19,217 bases of DNA from assembly GCA_028565635.1 (NCBI GenBank), contig JAOXYB010016176.1, positions 1 to 19,217 of the forward strand, written 5' to 3'. The stretch is from Phoronis ovalis (lineage: Eukaryota; Phoronida; Phoronidae). A model generated the notes under the pieces. That model worked only from the letters and a program-made list of their open reading frames with translations. It was not told where the DNA came from and ran no database searches. Below, one piece after another: positions 1-10,573 of the stretch. The position numbers and the translations under genes were made by a program. Every line of letters starts with the position of its first letter. Positions within the stretch are counted from its first letter, which is position 1.

Positions 1-1920
1 ATATTTCCAAAAATATTACGTATATTGGACAATTCTTAGAAAGCCATTTTTTAGTTACCTGCGGGTATCTCACATCACTAACTTTTACAAGTTGTCTCGT
101 TTTTTGTCTGTTTTCAGGTGACACCTAGTGGTAAGATTTTTATTGCGTCACGTTGCTACCAGGACATTTGTTATCACAGTTTTTTTTATTATAGTCTGAA
201 TATTTTACAAGACAAACACGATCATAAAATATAAAATATTGCCTAAATTGTTGATTTAGTATCAAGAAATTTTATTAAGTTTTTAAATGTCAACTACCGC
301 TTTTATCTTTATAGCGGGTATATTTTACATAAATTTTATTTTAACCTTGCCCCTAAAAGGTAATGTGGAAGGCGCGCATAGTATATCTAAATCATTTTAA
401 GGCTGATAGTTTATGCAGCCGAAAATGGCCTGAAACAACATTTTTGAAATTTGTTAAATAGATAGAAGAAACAACAAATCCCGGCAACAAATACTTGTTT
501 AGTGCGATGAGAATAAACAGGCAAACTGGATCAGACCACTGGTACTTTTGACTAGTATTGATAAAAAAACGAAAAAGTGGGTGATAAAAAAATATTACTA
601 AAAATTAAACAAAATATACATCCATAATCTAAGATCTATTTATACTGCTCTTACAACTTTCCATATTTTTATGTTGTTTCACGGTAAGTAACATTTCGTT
701 TGTACGCATTTTTTTGCGCATTAAAATGTAGACTGAGTGTTCTTTGTGTTTTATGTCGTAATTCATTCGAATGTCTGGTAATAATATATGAATTGAATTT
801 TGGCAGTCCATGTGCGAAAATATAGCTTAAATAAACATAATGTGACCACACACTTTGTGAAAAGTAAATGAATACAATATGTGTTACAGAAAAAGTAAAA
901 AAATAAACAAAACAAAAATCTGCCAAATTTGACCCGCTGCGTCGAGTTTGAGGATTTGACGTCTAAAGTTATTACAGAAACAAGCAAAGAAGTGTGTAGG
1001 TGTTTTGTGTGCAAACACAAATGAATTCTTCTTCAATCAAAAACATTGGAAAGTGTCAATTTCTTTGCAACATGGTGAATTAAAATAAACCTGCAGTGTA
1101 GCTGAAAACACATACTTCGTTTAAAACAACATAATGTGTCCGTAAAAATATCAGTAAATTCGTATAAAAATATCCGTTAGGTTAGTAAAGCAGACAGAAT
1201 TTTCTGAATCGGTTAAACAGGTCGTATTGACTTTAATTACTACATCAGATTCAACAAGTTTTTTCAATGCCACGTTTCATACCAATCATTGCTAACACGG
1301 GTGCTGTAATATTTACACATTTTTACATATTTTTTATTCTAATTCGCATTTGGCCAAACGTGTTAAAATTACAAATATTATTATATCATTAACAGACAAG
1401 ATATTACATACTAGTTGAAACTGATATTCAAAGATTTTAAATACATACATCCTATATACAGCCTATGATGGTGACTGAATAAACAAACTGCCAATGTAAT
1501 AAAAGTATCAAACATCAGTATAATATTTATCTTATATCTTGTAACTGAAATTTTAATATCAGTTTATAGACGATTTATGATATTATAAACAAGATAAGAA
1601 TAATTTTATATTCATTGACTTGTCGACTTTGTGGGATATTCTATATATCTATATAGTCTATATATTAACCGTTGGTTCTTTCTGTACTTTTTTCTTTTGT
1701 TTATCAAAATAAAATAATTTCATATCTTTCCCGTTGAGTCATGATACCCTCACACCTCTATCCCACATTCAATTATCATTTTTGTACTTCTCCTGTAAAG
1801 AGGCATTTACTCCACGCAGCCTTTGATATTTTTAATTTGAACTAGTTAAATTAGGAATTAAAAATTATTTTTATATTTTAAATATATATACAGGTTTTTT
1901 TTTTTTAGTGTCGCACCAAT

Positions 1921-1940
1921 GCGTAATCATTATTGATCGG
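1921..1940 (+). repeat. Diverged direct repeat, copy 1
   Basis: GCGTAATCATTATTGATCGG matches the copy at 2519-2538 at 18 of 20 positions. It lies 15 nt after a T12 run (1895-1906). Similarity does not clearly extend further on either side. Confidence 0.5.
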
Positions 1941-2518
1941 AGACATGTGCTTTATATATGTATATGAGAGGATTTTTAAAATATAACATTTTGGTTGAAA
2001 AATAACTAACAAATTTAAAGTTTAATCGTTTTCCATAACCAATTTTTAGTACATAACCCATCTAAGTTCTTCCGGTTAATAATCTGCGAAACGGGCGCGC
2101 TTTTTTGAAGCAGCCGCATGGAGCCACAGAAAATATTTATCATATATTACACAACGCTTTGCAAACAACTGTTAGTTTACTGTACTAATTTAATGATCTA
2201 TTGTTTCTCCGTGAAGTGTCCATATATCGTAAACAGTTATCAACAAAACGTACAATTAAGAAGCCCTTCAATGCTCGAGTACGCTATCTCTGTAGAGAAA
2301 CAAGAATTTACGACATCAAATGTAGTAAAACTGCGCTTTGAAAATGTTTTTATAAGGAAGAATCTTATCTCTGTTCTAAAGCTGGGTTGTATATTTCTGT
2401 TTGATAAAATTTTAGGGCTTTCTGAAGTGGTAACTGCATATCAAAGTCATATAATATTTTGACGTGTCCGTAGGTAACACCAGGTAAGTTCAAAGGGTTT
2501 TAATTAGCGTTAATTGGT

Positions 2519-2538
2519 GCATAATCATTATTGGTCGG
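2519..2538 (+). repeat. Diverged direct repeat, copy 2
   Basis: GCATAATCATTATTGGTCGG is the second copy, about 600 bp from the first. It directly follows two homeodomain-type cores, TAATTA (2501-2506) and TAATTG (2511-2516), which are 10 bp apart. Confidence 0.5.
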
Positions 2539-3026
2539 TGTGAAATGTTGCATCATGATATCATACGAACTCTACACCCACTCAACTACTGTGATTATGT
2601 CATTCCAATTTTTATTTTTCGAAGACGCATTTTGCTTTACATAATTCACCAACACAGAAATAAAATGGGTTACAAGTTGCCCTGTTACAACTACCCTTAT
2701 AACTTCATTAAAAGTACTTTGCAATTTTATATAATTATAATATTGTTCAATTTATATATTTTTCGGTTAGGAATTACCTTATCAAGGTTCAGTTGCCGGG
2801 TTGACTTCTGAGAACATATCATTAAGTGTGAAAGAATAAACGTACAACGCAATTTATTTCACAACAAACTGTTTCCATATAAAGTTTTAATTGAAAAATA
2901 TGTTTTACCTAATATACTTTCAAATTACGAAGGTGCTAGGTGTGTATTGCTAAGGCTGCAGTAAGGTGGTTATCTACTACTGCAAAACATAATTTTAATT
3001 GGTCGCCATGCTGTATTTTAAGTACC

Positions 3027-3060
3027 GGTATTCAGATTTAGATTTAAATCTGGGAGTACC
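3027..3060. repeat. Imperfect inverted repeat (hairpin)
   Basis: CAGATTT (3033-3039) and AAATCTG (3046-3052) are exact reverse complements around a 6-nt spacer. The pairing continues outward, with a small bulge, to GGTA (3027-3030) and TACC (3057-3060). The sequence could extrude as a cruciform or form an RNA hairpin. No gene is associated. Confidence 0.55.
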
Positions 3061-4093
3061 AGCATAACCATCACACACCCACTAGCCGTAAATCCTTGGC
3101 GGCTCGGGCATAAATTAGAGAAACAATTATTCGTTATCAATGTATGCAAGTAATTGTCAGCTACTAAACGTTACAGACTACACAGCGGGCACTGTGATGT
3201 TGATAATTTTCTTATTGTATGCAAACGATATCCTGGTAATGCTTGATAGATATATGGTGCTATAAAATAACTTCTAAAAACATTTACACTGGCAACAAAA
3301 AGATCATTACATCAAAATGATAAGAGTTAAATAATGAGAAAAATACCGTAATTATGTCGAATAGTAAATGAATATCAAAAACTAATACACTTGCAAGGAT
3401 ATTATCAGAACGCTTTTTTGAAAGTAATATTTCGTTTCATTTTAAAACAATCAACTCAAGTTAAAAGCCATGATTTTAATAAAAGAAAATCAAAGCTGCC
3501 TCCCTCAACTTTACTGGTAAAGAACATGGATTTTACCTTTTTCCAAGAAGTCTTTTGGCGATTTATGATTCACCAGCTTTTCAGTACTTCCTGGATGTTG
3601 TGACGAGCAATCAGCCTTCATTGATGGCAAGTGGCAACACATTTCCTTGTTGCATAAAATAGCGTTAAGAAGCCACTAAATATTTCAAGTGCGAATATTT
3701 TAAAGAATATTTTCATATTAAAACGAGTCGCTTTTTATATTTTGATCACCTAAGCTGACATCTTTACGTTTTGTTTTTGTGTTCAACATTTTATTTCTTC
3801 ATTCATACAGTTAAGTATCTAGAAAAATGCGGTAGTCTGGTAGTCTTAAAATTACATTGTTTTCAAAATTTGATGCTCGTCTTGATGTTGCCAAATAGCA
3901 ACACAGTTACGTAAATCTTGATGCTGATCCAATAGACATATATTCTAGAGACTGCGTAGGTAATAATGTCCAAATGTCGAGTTCATGTTAAAGGTAACTA
4001 AAACAATGCTGCCAGCTAAATAATGAAGAATAGGTGAAACAGAAAAATTACTAAAGGTGTTACTTACAAATAGTAAATGGTATATTTAGAAAT

Positions 4094-4117
4094 AAAACCA
4101 TCTATAAAACCATCTAT
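4094..4117 (+). repeat. Perfect 12-bp tandem duplication
   Basis: The unit AAAACCATCTAT occurs twice head to tail (4094-4105 and 4106-4117), with no mismatch. It looks like a recent slippage duplication in noncoding DNA. Confidence 0.85.
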
Positions 4118-4480
4118 ACATAACAAATATACAGGATATAACAATAAAGAGATGGCAAGTTACTAAGCCAAGTAATAAAATATGATCACAATCACTGGCA
4201 AAAGAAGACGTCTGAATACCTTTTACAGAAACTGACCAGTCAATTTACAATAAAAAGAACAACTGTAGATATTCCTAATCATCTCAAATTTTATAGAAAT
4301 GTATGTAATATTCTACATAAACAACTAACAAGTTCACTACACAATTTTGTAGGCTTCTTTTGATATTGCTAAACTACCCAAGTTAAAATCGTCACAGCTT
4401 ATGCTGGACATCTCTTCGTCATTTTACGTACATTAAAAAACAATTTGCACAGACATATCACGTAAAATTATAAAATTTTG

Positions 4481-4486
4481 TTTATT
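4481..4486 (-). terminator. Probable FoxD poly(A) signal AATAAA
   Basis: On the minus strand AATAAA lies about 420 nt after the FoxD stop. About 20 nt further on is a GT-rich stretch (GTGATATGTCTGTGC) and then a T-run, the usual arrangement of hexamer plus downstream element. It implies a 3' UTR of roughly 430-450 nt. Another AATAAA (4894-4899) begins only 9 nt after the stop and is a less likely site. Confidence 0.5.
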
Positions 4487-4568
4487 GCAAATAGTACTTA
4501 TTGGTTAACGGCTAAATAAATTTTGATTTTTTTGCAAAATGATTTTATATCTATCGACATCATACAGT

Positions 4569-4624
4569 AACTCAAAAATCAACAGTTTTTTAATTTAAAA
4601 AAATCAAACTGATTTTTAAGTTGA
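4569..4624. repeat. Imperfect AT-rich inverted repeat in the FoxD 3' UTR region
   Basis: AACTCAAAAATCAACAGTTT near 4569 pairs imperfectly with AAACTGATTTTTAAGTT ending at 4623: a 2-nt bulge plus one mismatch around an A/T loop. If the transcript ends near 4460, this lies within the FoxD 3' UTR and could form an RNA stem. In DNA this AT-rich, some such pairing is expected by chance. Confidence 0.35.
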
Positions 4625-4908
4625 CATCCCAGAAATACCAATTAAAGAGAAAGAACAGATATTAATAAATTACCAAAAATATTTACGCAAATAATGTAGC
4701 ACAACTATGAACATCGCGTTAGATTAAGTACCATATTGTTTATCGTACACAAAAAGTAAACTACTATTACTTACAAAATCTGATGCATGCTCATGGAATA
4801 AATAAATAATAATATATACATTTTGTTGAATCTTATCTTGTACAGAGACATATTCATATGATTGTAGTCTCTTGATTTTAAACTTTTACTAATTTTATTC
4901 CTTTAATT

Positions 4909-6042
4909 TTATCTATGCAAAACAGGCAAGCACGACTGTACATAATGTCTATATTTTTCTAAATCCATAGGAGTTAATGTCAGTGGCATTGGTGCTGTGA
5001 ATGCACTACTTCCCGGCCGTATTAAAGTTTCAAATGGTTTTAAAAGACTCGATGACACACTTGCAGGTGTTGAGGCTGAACTCAATGGACTGCGGAATGA
5101 TTGCGTTGTTTTGCTATTAGAATTAGTTCCCATAATACTGTCTATAGAAAAGCCAGGTCGGCTTGGTGGTGTTGTAGTACGTGTCATTGAACTTGCCGGC
5201 GGAAGTCGAGGAGATGTTGGGATCGGTACCGGTAAATGAACAGGCATTGCCCCCGACAAAGGTACTCCGAAAGATAGATGCTGTTGTAAACGAACTAAAT
5301 CAGCATTTGGTGGTAACGGCAACGGAACATGCTGCGGCAGGGATGGTGCGAAAGGATGAAACGGTGAAAGTCCCTGAGCGGCAAAAGCGGCTTGCTGATG
5401 ATGGTGCATTAATAAGCTGTGGTGATACGGATCTGCAGCAGACAAGAATGCAGTAGGCTGATGCATGAAGTCCATGCAACCCTGACGCTTAAAACGTTTG
5501 CGTCGTCTTAGAAAGCTTCCATTGTCAAACATATCCTCTGAAGCTGGATCGAGGGTCCAATAATTTCCCTTACCTGGATTACCTGGCTCGCGAGGTATCT
5601 TAATAAAACAGTCATTCAATGATAAATTGTGACGAATACTATTTTGCCAAGCTGGAAATTTCTCACGGTAATAAGGGAATCTACTCATAATGAATTCACA
5701 TATTCCACTCAAAGTCAGTCTCTTTCTTGGAGCTTGTAATATCGACATTGTAATCAACGCAATATACGAATAAGGAGGTTTTACAACACTGCCCTTCTTT
5801 TGTGGCGTGGAATTTTCTGTAGATTCAGACCCATCATTTTCTTCATCAATTTCGTCTTCAGTAATATTCAAAGAATCGGGGCTGTCTGAATCTTCAATCA
5901 TTGCTGTACATTCAGTTGTATGCCGAGGACTTTCTGGTTCGGCTCTCTCAGGACTAGGTGCTTCCGTTTCTCTTACTGACGACGTCATCTCTGGCGCAAT
6001 GGGCTCAGAGTTTACTTGTGTCGAAAACATATCAAATCGCAT
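4909..6042 (-). CDS. FoxD: FoxD forkhead transcription factor, complete and intronless
   Basis: Nuclear winged-helix DNA-binding protein of 377 residues, counted from the ATG at 6042-6040. What is seen: a Ser/Glu/Asp-rich N-terminal acidic stretch (about residues 50-73); a complete forkhead domain (about 88-186, bases 5485-5781) opening with [15 protein letters not shown], with recognition helix [10 protein letters not shown] (132-141) and ending in [10 protein letters not shown]; a His/Gln/Pro-rich C-terminal half; an Eh1-like motif FSIDSIMG (298-305, bases 5128-5151); and a tail [12 protein letters not shown] (361-372). The wing segment [14 protein letters not shown] and [10 protein letters not shown] identify class D rather than FoxA, C or G. 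Known of the family: FoxD genes are often single-exon developmental regulators, and Eh1 recruits Groucho/TLE corepressors, so repression is the likely mode. Start choice: the open frame extends to 6066, but that codon is TTG. The first in-frame ATG (6042) has A at -3. A second ATG at 6030 (G at -3) is possible. The TAA stop is at 4911-4909. Confidence 0.96.
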   Translation of the reverse strand: MRFDMFSTQVNSEPIAPEMTSSVRETEAPSPERAEPESPRHTTECTAMIEDSDSPDSLNITEDEIDEENDGSESTENSTPQKKGSVVKPPYSYIALITMSILQAPRKRLTLSGICEFIMSRFPYYREKFPAWQNSIRHNLSLNDCFIKIPREPGNPGKGNYWTLDPASEDMFDNGSFLRRRKRFKRQGCMDFMHQPTAFLSAADPYHHSLLMHHHQQAAFAAQGLSPFHPFAPSLPQHVPLPLPPNADLVRLQQHLSFGVPLSGAMPVHLPVPIPTSPRLPPASSMTRTTTPPSRPGFSIDSIMGTNSNSKTTQSFRSPLSSASTPASVSSSLLKPFETLIRPGSSAFTAPMPLTLTPMDLEKYRHYVQSCLPVLHR

Positions 6043-6059
6043 AATAAAGCCGTGCACAT
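6012..6059 (-). other. Upstream ORF overlapping the FoxD start codon
   Basis: An ATG at 6059-6057 lies 17 nt upstream of the chosen FoxD ATG and in a different frame. It runs 15 codons to TAA at 6014-6012, covering both in-frame candidate FoxD starts (6042 and 6030). If the mRNA leader includes it, ribosomes initiating there would bypass FoxD, so it could lower translation. This depends on where transcription starts, which is unknown. Confidence 0.5.
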
Positions 6060-6197
6060 GTAACAAAATTTAAAGTTGTATGCAAGAGATGATAGCAAGT
6101 TGTGTTGTTAAGAGCAGACACGATCGTCATCTGACCACCCAGTTCGACTTCACAGATTCTTAACCTTACTCTATGTATACGTCAATCATAAAACTAA

Positions 6198-6289
6198 CCA
6201 ATAACGTTTCAAGCCACGCCTATTTCATAAGTCTGGTGTAGTCTTATTCTCCGCCCACTTAAATAATTATGTGATTTACTCGGCAAACA
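6198..6289 (-). promoter_or_regulatory. FoxD promoter-proximal element cluster
   Basis: Within 160-250 nt upstream of the FoxD ATG are: CCAAT at 6198-6202 (ATTGG in gene orientation); GCCACGCC at 6213-6220 (GGCGTGGC, a KLF/GT-box type); CTCCGCCCAC at 6249-6258 (GTGGGCGGAG, a GC box); and GCAAACA at 6283-6289 (TGTTTGC in gene orientation, a forkhead-type core). The stretch is richer in G and C than its AT-rich surroundings. I see no clear TATA box. The motifs are visible; their function is inferred from position. Confidence 0.4.
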
Positions 6290-8101
6290 AATACTAAATG
6301 AATACAGGCTGTCAGGCTAAGGGTAGGATTAAATGTGGTATAAACTTCACTGCGTTTTTCAGCGTAATTGACTCTATTGAAAAAATAGAATGCTATCACC
6401 GACAGGGTGCCAAAAGCTTGTGACTTCTTAAAAGATATCAGATGAAAAGTCTTAGGACAAATTAGTGGACATATCTAAATAAATGTTACACAAACGTGCT
6501 GCACAGCTGTGCACGTAGTAAACTTAATTAGTCGAGGTATATTTGCTTACTCTCAATGTTTTCAAACCACTGATCACGGGTCGCATTGACAAGAGCAAGT
6601 CGTTACAAGACAGATGGCAATAATCAATCATGTACATACAAAAATATATTGATAGTATTTGTTACAAAAAACACTTTTTTTTCGTAGTACAATGACCGTA
6701 AAACAATGTCGTTTGTACAATAAAATTTAATATTCGGGCCCAAGTAGAGAATTCAGCCCTATGTTTTAGTCAAGTTACGCGTGTAGCAATTGCCGTTCCT
6801 CTAAAATATCCTGAATAAATACATTCTTCGTCATATTTTTTCAACACACTTCAACAAATTCTCCAACAAAATTTTCCTGTCCAAGAATTTACCTGAAAAT
6901 GAAGAAAGTACAGCTCATCACAACAAGTCAACCAGACACCTAATCCTCATGAATAATAATTTAAATAAACGCATCGTTGTATATTTTAATTCTCCGAAAA
7001 AAGAAAAATAATCCTAAGATCTTCAGAGATAAGAAGGCATTAATAATTAATATTTTTATCCATAGGTATTTAACTTTAAAACAATCTTAACACAAACATA
7101 TTTCCCGTAATTACGATGTTGTGTACTTAATAACACATAACTTATGCATCGATGTGTTTCACAAAGAAAATAGTTGATAAAACAAAATTAGTTTTTCCGC
7201 AAGAAAATAATATCATAAAAACAAATTAATTTTCCTTCAAGTGCATTAACTGTCTTTTTTAGTAAATACGTTTCTAGAAATATTTAAGGAGGCGACCGGA
7301 AAAGTAACGGCGAGCAACTCTGCACGCAACACCGAGCGCAAAATACAAAAATAGTTGTAAATTTGGAATGACCAAGTGATTCTTGATAGGAAATCTAGGT
7401 TCTATTTTTTGTACTTTTTGAGAATTCTGCCACAAAACGAGATTAAATTCATCCATAATTCACCAAGAATACGCGAGTTTTATCCGGAGAGTGCAAAAAG
7501 AGTAAAAGCACAATGTTGACTTTACAATAATTACTTGCGAGTGCAGAGCACTTCACAATCTCTCCTGCATAGTTTGTTTAAAAATCGGATACAGACGATC
7601 CAATAAAATAGAAATAAGTACCAGTGTTATAGTTAAATCATTTCGTCATTGTGCATTACAACGTTTGTTTAACGATAAGTCTTTACTCTCAGTATGTTTC
7701 TGGCCCACCTGTTTTCAGCTGATAGCTCGGAGAGGAACTTCTATGGCTAGTAAGAAATATAATACCGAAAAATGAATAATCTAAAAACATGTTAAGGAAA
7801 TTGGGATTTGCAAATGCAGGGAGGTTAAATTTGTGGCGGTAATCGGTCTAAAAAGCGATAATGATCTTTATCTTTTAAAACAGTTTGAAACAAAAATAAA
7901 ACTTTTATAATAGTCTGTAAATTGATTTTTGCGCTGCGTAATTTGTGTACTTGAGAAGCACCGTTGAGCGGATAATTTTATGTAGGGGCGCCAAGAACAA
8001 AAACATTACCCTACGAAATTACGCAAAATAATAACCTTGTATTGTTGTACGTATGTTGAAGTAAGCTAAAATATATAACGATGCTATTCAACCAGCACTG
8101 G

Positions 8102-8155
8102 GGATTAATACTGGGATTAACACCTTATCTCAGAGCAGGTTAGTGCGGGCACGTG
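8102..8155 (+). promoter_or_regulatory. Candidate cis-regulatory cluster: paired GGATTA, GATA site, E-box
   Basis: Two GGATTA cores (8102-8107 and 8114-8119, 12 bp apart) match the K50 homeodomain (Otx/Bicoid class) site. They are followed by TTATCT at 8125-8130 (AGATAA on minus, GATA class) and the palindromic E-box CACGTG at 8150-8155. This sits about 2.1 kb upstream of FoxD. The motifs are short, so enhancer function is only an inference from clustering. Confidence 0.3.
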
Positions 8156-8350
8156 CTGTCCAAGTTGTTGATCAGCGTATAGATTACCTTACCGACAAAC
8201 AGTAGTAGAGAAAATCGCTCTAATTTGTACAAATTACAGTGCTTAAATATAGTTTATAATAATTTGATATGCATGATGAAAGAAAACCGACAAAACTATT
8301 GACAAATTATGAGCTACTCTTTTAAAGAAAACTAGCTGGCACAAAATAAT

Positions 8351-8367
8351 GTTATTTTTCAAATAAC
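8351..8367. repeat. Short perfect palindrome with 3-nt loop
   Basis: GTTATTT and AAATAAC are exact reverse complements around TTC, next to a T-rich run (about 8386-8401). It is too short to assign a role. Confidence 0.6.
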
Positions 8368-8984
8368 TTTCATTTTTATTAAAAAAATTTTTTTTTCTTT
8401 CTTTCATTAAAACAGAAAAGTTATTCGATTGTCATTATATTTTGCGACTTTCAGCGTAGAAAACTTGAAAACAGGGCGACAATAACACTGGATATGAAAT
8501 GCAATGCCTGCACGCTTTTTTGCTACTATAAAATTATAATGCTTACTTATCGTTATGGAATTTACTTATTGTATGACCCCGAACTGCGAACATTGTATTC
8601 TGTTTGTGAATTATAGTTTAGTCCACTATATGATGGCGCATGGAAAATATATATTGTTAGAAAAGTAGATTCTCAGATTCACAATTTAAGGATTTAAACG
8701 TAAAACACTTAATTTAAAGCCCAACCAAACTGTAAATCAGCGACAAAACTAATCGCTTGAAATGTTAATAATTTTTGAAGATCAATTTTTTTGTCTCCTT
8801 TTCTGCAAACTTATGTTTCGTCAAAAATAACATACAGTAATGTAAGAAGATACTTATTTCTATTTCTTTAAATTTACAGTTTCTTTTCAAATACCGGTGG
8901 AGTGATTCCCTTGAGAATGTTTCTTTAGTAGTCACCTATTTTGGCCTTGCAATCAATATACTCGAGTCGCGAGTAAGTGACGCT

Positions 8985-9002
8985 AAGCAAACAACTATTG
9001 TT
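8985..9002 (+). promoter_or_regulatory. Inverted pair of SOX-type cores adjoining a forkhead-type core
   Basis: AACAA (8990-8994) and TTGTT (8998-9002) form an inverted pair separated by 3 nt, the geometry of a dimeric SOX site. The overlapping AGCAAACA (8985-8992) contains a forkhead-type GCAAACA core. It lies about 3 kb upstream of FoxD. Function is inferred only from motif arrangement. Confidence 0.27.
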
Positions 9003-10567
9003 TTGTCAATACTTTAATCCGTCAATCAATATAAACATTTGGCTACTGTGCCAGAGATGCACAATAACACACTTTGCGTAATAACACATTCACAGTAATT
9101 CTATTCATCTATTATGTCCGTCGGGCGTACAACTAATTTTCCAACAAACCAAAATGTTATCGGCAGTGTTTATGTAAGTTGACAAATATTGAGCTAATTT
9201 ACAACTCAAGCAAGATATGTTGGTACTTTGCAAAGAAATGCTGCGCACTGTTGCCTCCTGTTTTTAATTCATTATTCGAGAAACTTTTAGCACCACCTTC
9301 CTCCGGGTTCAGGAAAGAATCACCACCTTCCGCTCAAATGTTTACTAACAATTTGTATTTATTTAATTTATAAATAGCAATCACTGATCAAATGTGTTTA
9401 TTTTTTTTAAAGAAAACATTAGCGTTTGTAGTCAACTCTGCATAGCTTTAAAAATAAAATTCCATTGAATCGCTACCGCAGCTGCAACGATCGCTGTGTC
9501 TTTCACAAATGTGTCACATACGCAACTGCTGGCAATGAGCATTGAGGTCAGTTAAGAAATAAAATAAACTTACATCAAAAATTTAATTTCACAGAATTCG
9601 AACGGAAAATGACGCATTCGCCAGAGGCGTTACTAGCCAGCAGTTTATGAACGGCATTACATAAACACTAGAGATAATGTACATGTCATTGAAGAAATTG
9701 TGTGGTGAGTCGATCAGGAAATGACTAAAATGTATAATATTAACATTTACTCAGGAAATCTAAAGAGAAGACTACAGTCAATACAAAAAATATCAAACAC
9801 AGAGACCTATTATGGATAATAGTTGAGACTTTATATAAAAACTATCAATTCTTTTCGTAGGAACTGGTTAAAAATTGAGAAGTTTCCGCCAGCTTGCAAT
9901 TTCGTTGAAACTTCTGCGAGCAAGCACATGTCTTGGCTATTACCCATCATTAATACACCACAAAAATTCCGAAAAGAAATCAAACAATCTCGGTTTTATT
10001 GTTATTTCACAGGTTTTATGGCCTACGCGAATGATATATTCAAATAATTGACACGAATGTTTATATATCAATAAAAGAAACTAAACTTCTGCTTTCTGCT
10101 TCAATAGTGTTAGCCGGTTTAATGACATCTTATTGCGAATTATTTTGCGGAACGGAAAATAAAACATTTTCTTTATTTATTTGTATGGTGGTGTAACAGT
10201 TGCAATACACATCACAAACAAACTATTTTGCACATTTCTTTCTATTTCTATGTCTTACAGAAACACTACTGTAAAAAGATTAGTGAACTTCGTGGAATAC
10301 ACTGAAAGGGATGACGCTTTGTTGTTTACGATTGTGTTGCCCCTGCACAACGAAGAATCCGTCGGCTTTCAAGTGATTCTATTTATATTAACCGTGGGAA
10401 TAGTTCGCGGTTAATAACATATAACAAGCGTGATTTTTCGCAACCCTATCATCAAATTTTGTTGTAGGACTCCTCCCAATGAATACATTATTTGTTATAG
10501 CACATTGTACTTACTTTGATCCCTGTTAGAAACATGTTTGCACAGTGTGCCCATCAAAAATAACAAT

Positions 10568-10573
10568 TTTATT
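10568..10573 (-). terminator. Candidate poly(A) signal AATAAA downstream of the possible ZNG1 last exon
   Basis: AATAAA reads on the minus strand (TTTATT on plus). It is followed by a T- and GT-containing stretch (TTGTTATTTTTGATGGGC) that could act as a downstream element. It fits a 3' end if the exon at 10698-10771 is real. In AT-rich DNA this hexamer is common, so alone it means little. Confidence 0.25.

Larger units (their letters stand above)
1..4480. other. AT-rich noncoding region downstream of FoxD
   Basis: No supported gene. The open frames here, the longest being 114 codons at 2118-2462 on plus, have low-complexity, Ile/Tyr/Phe-rich translations without recognisable domains and look like chance frames in AT-rich DNA. 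Small structures are listed separately: a T12 run at 1895-1906, a repeat pair at 1921 and 2519, a hairpin at 3027-3060 and a tandem duplication at 4094-4117. I searched for a ZNG1 last exon (reverse complement of the Gly-Arg-Asn-Leu-Asp coding pattern) and found none. Confidence 0.7.

Noticed and set aside
2118-2462. Longest non-FoxD frame with ATG (114 codons, plus)
   Set aside because: The translation is Ile/Tyr/Phe/Leu-rich without domain or repeat structure. A frame this long is not surprising in AT-rich noncoding DNA of this length.
2545-2811. Plus-strand 88-codon frame
   Set aside because: Low-complexity hydrophobic and Tyr/Ile-rich translation without a recognisable family.
4997-5456. 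Plus-strand frames opposite the FoxD coding region (4997-5239, 5181-5456; also 5807-6073)
   Set aside because: They are antisense shadows of the G/C-richer FoxD CDS with no independent support.
6043-6066. N-terminal extension of FoxD to 6066 (eight more residues)
   Set aside because: The codon at 6066 is TTG, not ATG. In an animal gene the first in-frame ATG is at 6042 with A at -3. No upstream exon was identified.
7274-7456. Minus-strand 60-codon frame
   Set aside because: No domain, no convincing start context, and an AT-rich chance-like composition. An alternate-frame Asn-Leu-Asp hit here lacks the neighbouring conserved residues of ZNG1.
8760-8810. Minus-strand reading GDKKIDLQKLL as a ZNG1 last exon
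   Set aside because: The phase fits but the acceptor context is poor (AAAAG, no pyrimidine tract) and key conserved residues are missing.
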